DNA from: VAXT01 sp964591295
GTDB lineage: Bacteria; Actinomycetota; Thermoleophilia; Gaiellales; Gaiellaceae
Assembly (NCBI GenBank): GCA_964591295.1
Contig: CAZQAG010000099.1
Span: 1 to 7,809 of the forward strand
Reading direction: 5' to 3'
Length of the DNA stretch: 7,809 bases
In this document: piece after piece, positions 5,839-7,809 of the stretch
How positions within the stretch are numbered: the stretch's first letter is position 1
Layout of the letters: every line of letters starts with the position of its first letter
Notes under the pieces: generated by a model
What the model was told of the DNA's origin: nothing
What the model saw: only the letters and a program-made list of their open reading frames with translations
Database searches by the model: none
Translations under genes and position numbers: made by a program

Positions 5839-5890
5839 GAAGGGTGTCAAAACCTATGTTCAGCCCCGAATCCGAGTTTTGACACCCTTC
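5839..5890. repeat. Palindromic element 2 (15-bp perfect arms)
   Basis: Arms GAAGGGTGTCAAAAC (5839-5853) and its exact complement (5876-5890) flank a 22-base loop. It lies 17 bases after element 1 and has the same arrangement of blocks. It is probably a REP-like or non-autonomous mobile repeat; its copy number elsewhere is unknown. Confidence 0.78.
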
Positions 5891-5906
5891 GGGCCCGGAT
5901 GTCCTC

Positions 5907-6212
5907 TCAGCCGTTCACAACCTGTGTGGGCGCGTCATCTAGTTCCTCGTGCGGCTCGATAGCGAGCACCGCGTGGCGGATCTCGAAAGCGCCGACCGCG
6001 TCGCGCGCCTCCTCAACTGTCACGTCGGCCCCGTTGAAATGCACCCGCCCCCGCTTCGCGGCTGCCTCCGCCTCCGGAGACCACACCCCCTTGAGCCACG
6101 CCAGCGAACTCGTCCGCGCCGTCTTGACTCGCTCCGTCACAACTTCGAGATCGGCCTGCGGGAACGTCACCCCGAAATTCTGAATGTGTAGGTGCGGCGC
6201 TTCGCCCGGCAC
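5907..6212 (-). CDS. Hypothetical protein, about 101 residues
   Basis: I do not recognise this protein. The clear core runs HIQNFGVTFPQADLEVVTERV, then SSLAWLKGVWSPEAEAAAKRG, VHFNGADVTVEEARDAVGAF and EIRHAVLAIEPHEELDD. It looks like a small soluble alpha/beta protein without signal peptide or membrane helix. Codons are mostly G/C-ending, supporting real coding. The start is uncertain: GTG 6212 gives 101 residues, GTG 6233 gives 108 by including more of the 21-bp repeat (GERAPVP units), and GTG 6170 gives 87 residues. A CAGAAT hexamer just upstream of GTG 6170 would fit a leaderless start there. The gene points away from the hypothetical gene at 6342. Confidence 0.55.
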   Translation of the reverse strand: MPGEAPHLHIQNFGVTFPQADLEVVTERVKTARTSSLAWLKGVWSPEAEAAAKRGRVHFNGADVTVEEARDAVGAFEIRHAVLAIEPHEELDDAPTQVVNG

Positions 6213-6249
6213 CGGCGCTCGCTCGCCCGGCACCGGCGCTCGCTCGCCC
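6208..6249. repeat. 21-bp tandem repeat, two copies
   Basis: The unit CGGCACCGGCGCTCGCTCGC plus one C occurs twice in direct succession and then begins to degrade. On the minus strand it would encode GERAPVP units in frame with the gene at 5907-6212. It lies between two genes that point away from each other. Confidence 0.7.
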
Positions 6250-6341
6250 GCCGCGGCCTCAAGCGGTAGTGGCCCGCCCTGCCCCGGACAACCGAGGCGA
6301 TCCTCTATGCGTCCGACGACCCGAAGTTCCAGCGCCTCCTC

Positions 6342-6593
6342 TTGCGCGACCTCGACGAGACGCTGGCGATCCACCGGGCGATGAACGAAGACGCGCCCCT
6401 CAGCGCCGGCCAGAGCGAGATCCTCGACAGCGCCCTCGCCGAGCGGCTGTACGGCCTGACGGATCGCCCGGGCGACCCCCGCGCCCGCTTCGCCCTCTAC
6501 CGCGCGACGATCAAGCGCACCCGGCAGGCCGACGAGCTCCACGCCGCCCTCAAGGCCACGCGGCCCAGCCTCCAGCCGGCCGCCGACGTCTAA
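6342..6593 (+). CDS. Hypothetical protein, possibly lacking its true 5' end
   Basis: I do not recognise this protein. From TTG 6342 it reads LRDLDETLAIHRAMNED, LSAGQSEILDSALAERLYGL, DPRARFALYRATIKRTRQ and ADELHAALKATRPSLQPAADV, a helical, charged soluble protein. G/C-ending codons and protein-like sequence continue upstream in the same frame to about 6285 (TTEAILYASDDPKFQRLL), but between the in-frame TAG at 6267-6269 and 6342 there is no ATG, GTG or TTG. Either a CTG start at 6279 is used, or the 5' end was lost at the junction near 6270, which would make it a remnant. Confidence 0.5.
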   Translation: MRDLDETLAIHRAMNEDAPLSAGQSEILDSALAERLYGLTDRPGDPRARFALYRATIKRTRQADELHAALKATRPSLQPAADV

Positions 6594-6685
6594 ACCGTCG
6601 ACCGAAAGAAGGTGTTGCGCTTTCCCGGACCTCCCGGTCCAGCCCAGAGGCCGCAGGCCCTCAGAACGGCTCCTCCCAGCGCCTC
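6594..6685. other. Intergenic stretch
   Basis: Nothing recognisable: no terminator hairpin with T-run, RNA gene or repeat is visible. Confidence 0.3.
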
Positions 6686-6814
6686 CTACGATGGTCCTGG
6701 CAGTGCCGACGCGACCCGCCGGGCGGCTTCGGTGGCATTCGGCTTCGACCTCGAAGTCCCACAACCGCACCACCCGCCAGCCCGGCGCCTCGTTTCGCTT
6801 CGTCGTGTATTCGC
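6686..6814 (-). pseudogene. C-terminal remnant resembling a Vsr/DUF559-type endonuclease, frameshifted
   Basis: The minus strand reads YTTKRNEAPGWRVVRLWDFEVEA, then after a one-base shift NATEAARRVASALPGPS and a TAG stop at 6686-6688. The GWRVxRLWDFEV strand followed by a helix rich in AARRV is the pattern at the end of very-short-patch-repair (Vsr) and DUF559-like PD-(D/E)XK nucleases. Only about 40 residues remain: no catalytic N-terminal part and no start codon are present, since the upstream sequence is the end of the PASTA gene. Resemblance rests on a short motif, so the family name is tentative. Confidence 0.4.
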
Positions 6815-7807
6815 CTACCTGCGGCCGACGACCAGCTTGACCGGGAAGCCGCGGCGCTTGATCTTTCCAGCCCTCGGGTTCTGGGCGATCACGCGGCCCA
6901 CTCGCCTCGAGCGCGAGCGGCGGACGCGGCCGACCGAGCAGCGCGCCCTGCGGATCCGTGTCTTCGCCTTCGCCAGCTTCAGCCCGATCACCCGCGGCAC
7001 CCGGCAGCGTGCCGGTGCCGGCGGAGGTGGCGGAGGAGGCGGAGGCGGAATCGGAGGCGGGGGTGGTGGTGGCGGAACCGGAGGTGGTGGAGGCGGAGGT
7101 GGTGGAGGCGGAGGTGGTGGAGGCGGAAGTGGTGGTGGTGGTGGCGGCGGCGGGGGTGGAGGTGGAGGTGGAGGAGGTGGTGGTGGCGGCGGAGGCGGCG
7201 GGGGAGGTCCCGCCGTGCCGCGGAGGCGGTAGACGTTGTCGGGGTCGGGAATGCTCGGAACGCACTCCGTCCGCCGCGTCCAGCTGACGCAGCCGGTGCC
7301 GAAGCCGTCGCCCGGGTTCTGCCAGGCGGCGCCCGCGTTGCCGCTCATCGTCGTCCTCCCGACCCATGCCCACTGGCCTCCCGTCTGGAAGTCCTGCCTT
7401 GACTGGACGGAGACCCAATAGGAGCCGGGCCCGACGTCACAGGGCGAGCTCAGGTCGACGACGAAGTTGGGCAGGCCGGTGAAAGCCTGGTTCACGCGCT
7501 CGCAGACGAGTGTTTCGGGCAGGTTCGTGGACGAGTTGTTCGTGTAGAAGCGGATGTGGACCGACTCGACCACGCACCCCACGGTGCAGGACCCCTGGAC
7601 GTCGACGCCGTCGATGCTCCAGTCGGCCCCGGCCGGGACGATGAAGTCGTCGGCCCCGAACGAGTCGAACTGGTCCATCGCCGGCTCGAAGTCCTGCGAG
7701 CTAACGGCGCTGTTGGCCGCGTTGTCGTACTGGTCCCAGAGCGGAGGTGGCGGCGGAGGCGGCGGAGGCGGCGGTGGAGGTGGTGGTGGTGGAGGAGGTG
7801 GCGGCGG
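6815..7807 (-). CDS. Secreted-type protein with polyproline linkers and C-terminal PASTA domain, 5' end outside window
   Basis: The frame stays open to the window edge, so the ATG at 7678 is internal. Reading from the edge there are 22 consecutive prolines (7742-7807), then a domain of about 178 residues starting LWDQYDNAANSAVSSQDFEP and containing DDFIVPAGADWSIDGVDVQG, GSYWVSVQSR, GQWAWVGRT, AWQNPGDGFG and six cysteines. This looks like an extracellular beta-sandwich. A second tract of 60 prolines broken by single Leu, Val and Ile (7019-7207) leads to a basic PASTA domain (CRVPRVIGLKLAKAKTRIRR to the end, PVKLVVGRR). PASTA domains usually bind peptidoglycan or related ligands in kinases and penicillin-binding proteins; here one probably anchors the protein at the cell wall. 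No signal peptide is visible because the N-terminus is missing. Confidence 0.85.
   Translation of the reverse strand, partial: PPPPPPPPPPPPPPPPPPPPPPLWDQYDNAANSAVSSQDFEPAMDQFDSFGADDFIVPAGADWSIDGVDVQGSCTVGCVVESVHIRFYTNNSSTNLPETLVCERVNQAFTGLPNFVVDLSSPCDVGPGSYWVSVQSRQDFQTGGQWAWVGRTTMSGNAGAAWQNPGDGFGTGCVSWTRRTECVPSIPDPDNVYRLRGTAGPPPPPPPPPPPPPPPPPPPPPPPPPPLPPPPPPPPPPPPPPPPVPPPPPPPPIPPPPPPPPPPAPARCRVPRVIGLKLAKAKTRIRRARCSVGRVRRSRSRRVGRVIAQNPRAGKIKRRGFPVKLVVGRR
7019..7207 (-). repeat. Polyproline-coding tract, 63 codons
   Basis: The codons give 26 Pro, Leu, 16 Pro, Val, 8 Pro, Ile, 10 Pro. Within it the 15-bp unit GAGGTGGTGGAGGCG (plus strand) occurs three times exactly at 7081-7125, evidence of recent slippage. 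On the plus strand the tract is polyglycine-like, which makes long false open frames. Confidence 0.9.
7742..7807 (-). repeat. Second polyproline-coding tract, 22 codons, reaching the window edge
   Basis: Twenty-two proline codons in the frame of the PASTA protein, continuing beyond the window. The tract suggests that further domains lie upstream, separated by similar linkers. Confidence 0.85.
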
Positions 7808-7809
7808 AG

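Noticed and set aside
5741..5905. CRISPR-like array or tRNA in the repeat region
   Set aside because: The repeats are inverted, occur once each and differ in arm sequence; there is no regular direct-repeat/spacer pattern and no cloverleaf.
6269..7402. 377-codon plus-strand frame rich in Arg and Trp, and a polyglycine frame at 6612-7232
   Set aside because: Both are readings of the antisense of the polyproline tract; the minus-strand PASTA frame explains the sequence.
5907..7418. 503-codon minus-strand frame spanning the hypothetical gene, nuclease remnant and proline tract
   Set aside because: Only its end (5907-6212) has protein-like sequence and codon use. The rest is antisense to the plus-strand gene at 6342 or out of frame with the PASTA gene.

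Overview
The window is a GC-rich (roughly 70%) bacterial fragment with strong G/C bias at third codon positions, GTG starts and several start codons that look leaderless. Its gene families (PAS-LuxR regulator, PASTA protein with polyproline linkers, SnoaL-like cyclase, CopD-like membrane protein) suggest a soil actinobacterium, perhaps of the Thermoleophilia. That placement is inferred from composition and gene content only.

Layout. (1) 3-1974 (+): the 3' part of a heme A synthase (ctaA/COX15), overlapping by 11 bp a radical SAM/SPASM protein that resembles the heme-tailoring AhbC/AhbD/NirJ group. (2) 2105-3169 (+): a class II aldolase/adducin-type protein with a long N-terminal extension. 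(3) 3233-4230 (-): a PAS-LuxR regulator translationally coupled to a small beta-rich protein. Most of this pair lies between two arms of a 39-bp inverted repeat (36/39 identical). (4) 4318-4572 (+): a small hypothetical protein, converging on a SnoaL-like gene at 4559-4973 (-) broken by a stop codon and a frameshift. (5) 5024-5497 (+): a CopD-like four-helix membrane protein. (6) 5498-6814: a patchwork with a frameshifted and truncated NIPSNAP-like fragment, two related palindromic elements, two unrecognised genes pointing away from each other around a 21-bp tandem repeat, and a remnant resembling the end of an endonuclease. (7) 6815-7809 (-): the 3' part of a secreted-type protein with two polyproline tracts, a cysteine-containing domain and a C-terminal PASTA domain.

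The left half looks like intact metabolic genes, with a possible heme theme (heme A synthase plus radical SAM, and possibly CopD). The stretch from about 4.5 to 6.8 kb looks like a decaying or recombination-prone junction, with at least three damaged genes beside repeats. Sequencing or assembly error is an alternative explanation for the frameshifts. I see no convincing defence system, CRISPR array, tRNA, rRNA or complete transposon. The items most worth a second look are the inverted repeat around the regulator, the paired palindromes whose stems differ but stay paired, and the heme A synthase/radical SAM overlap.
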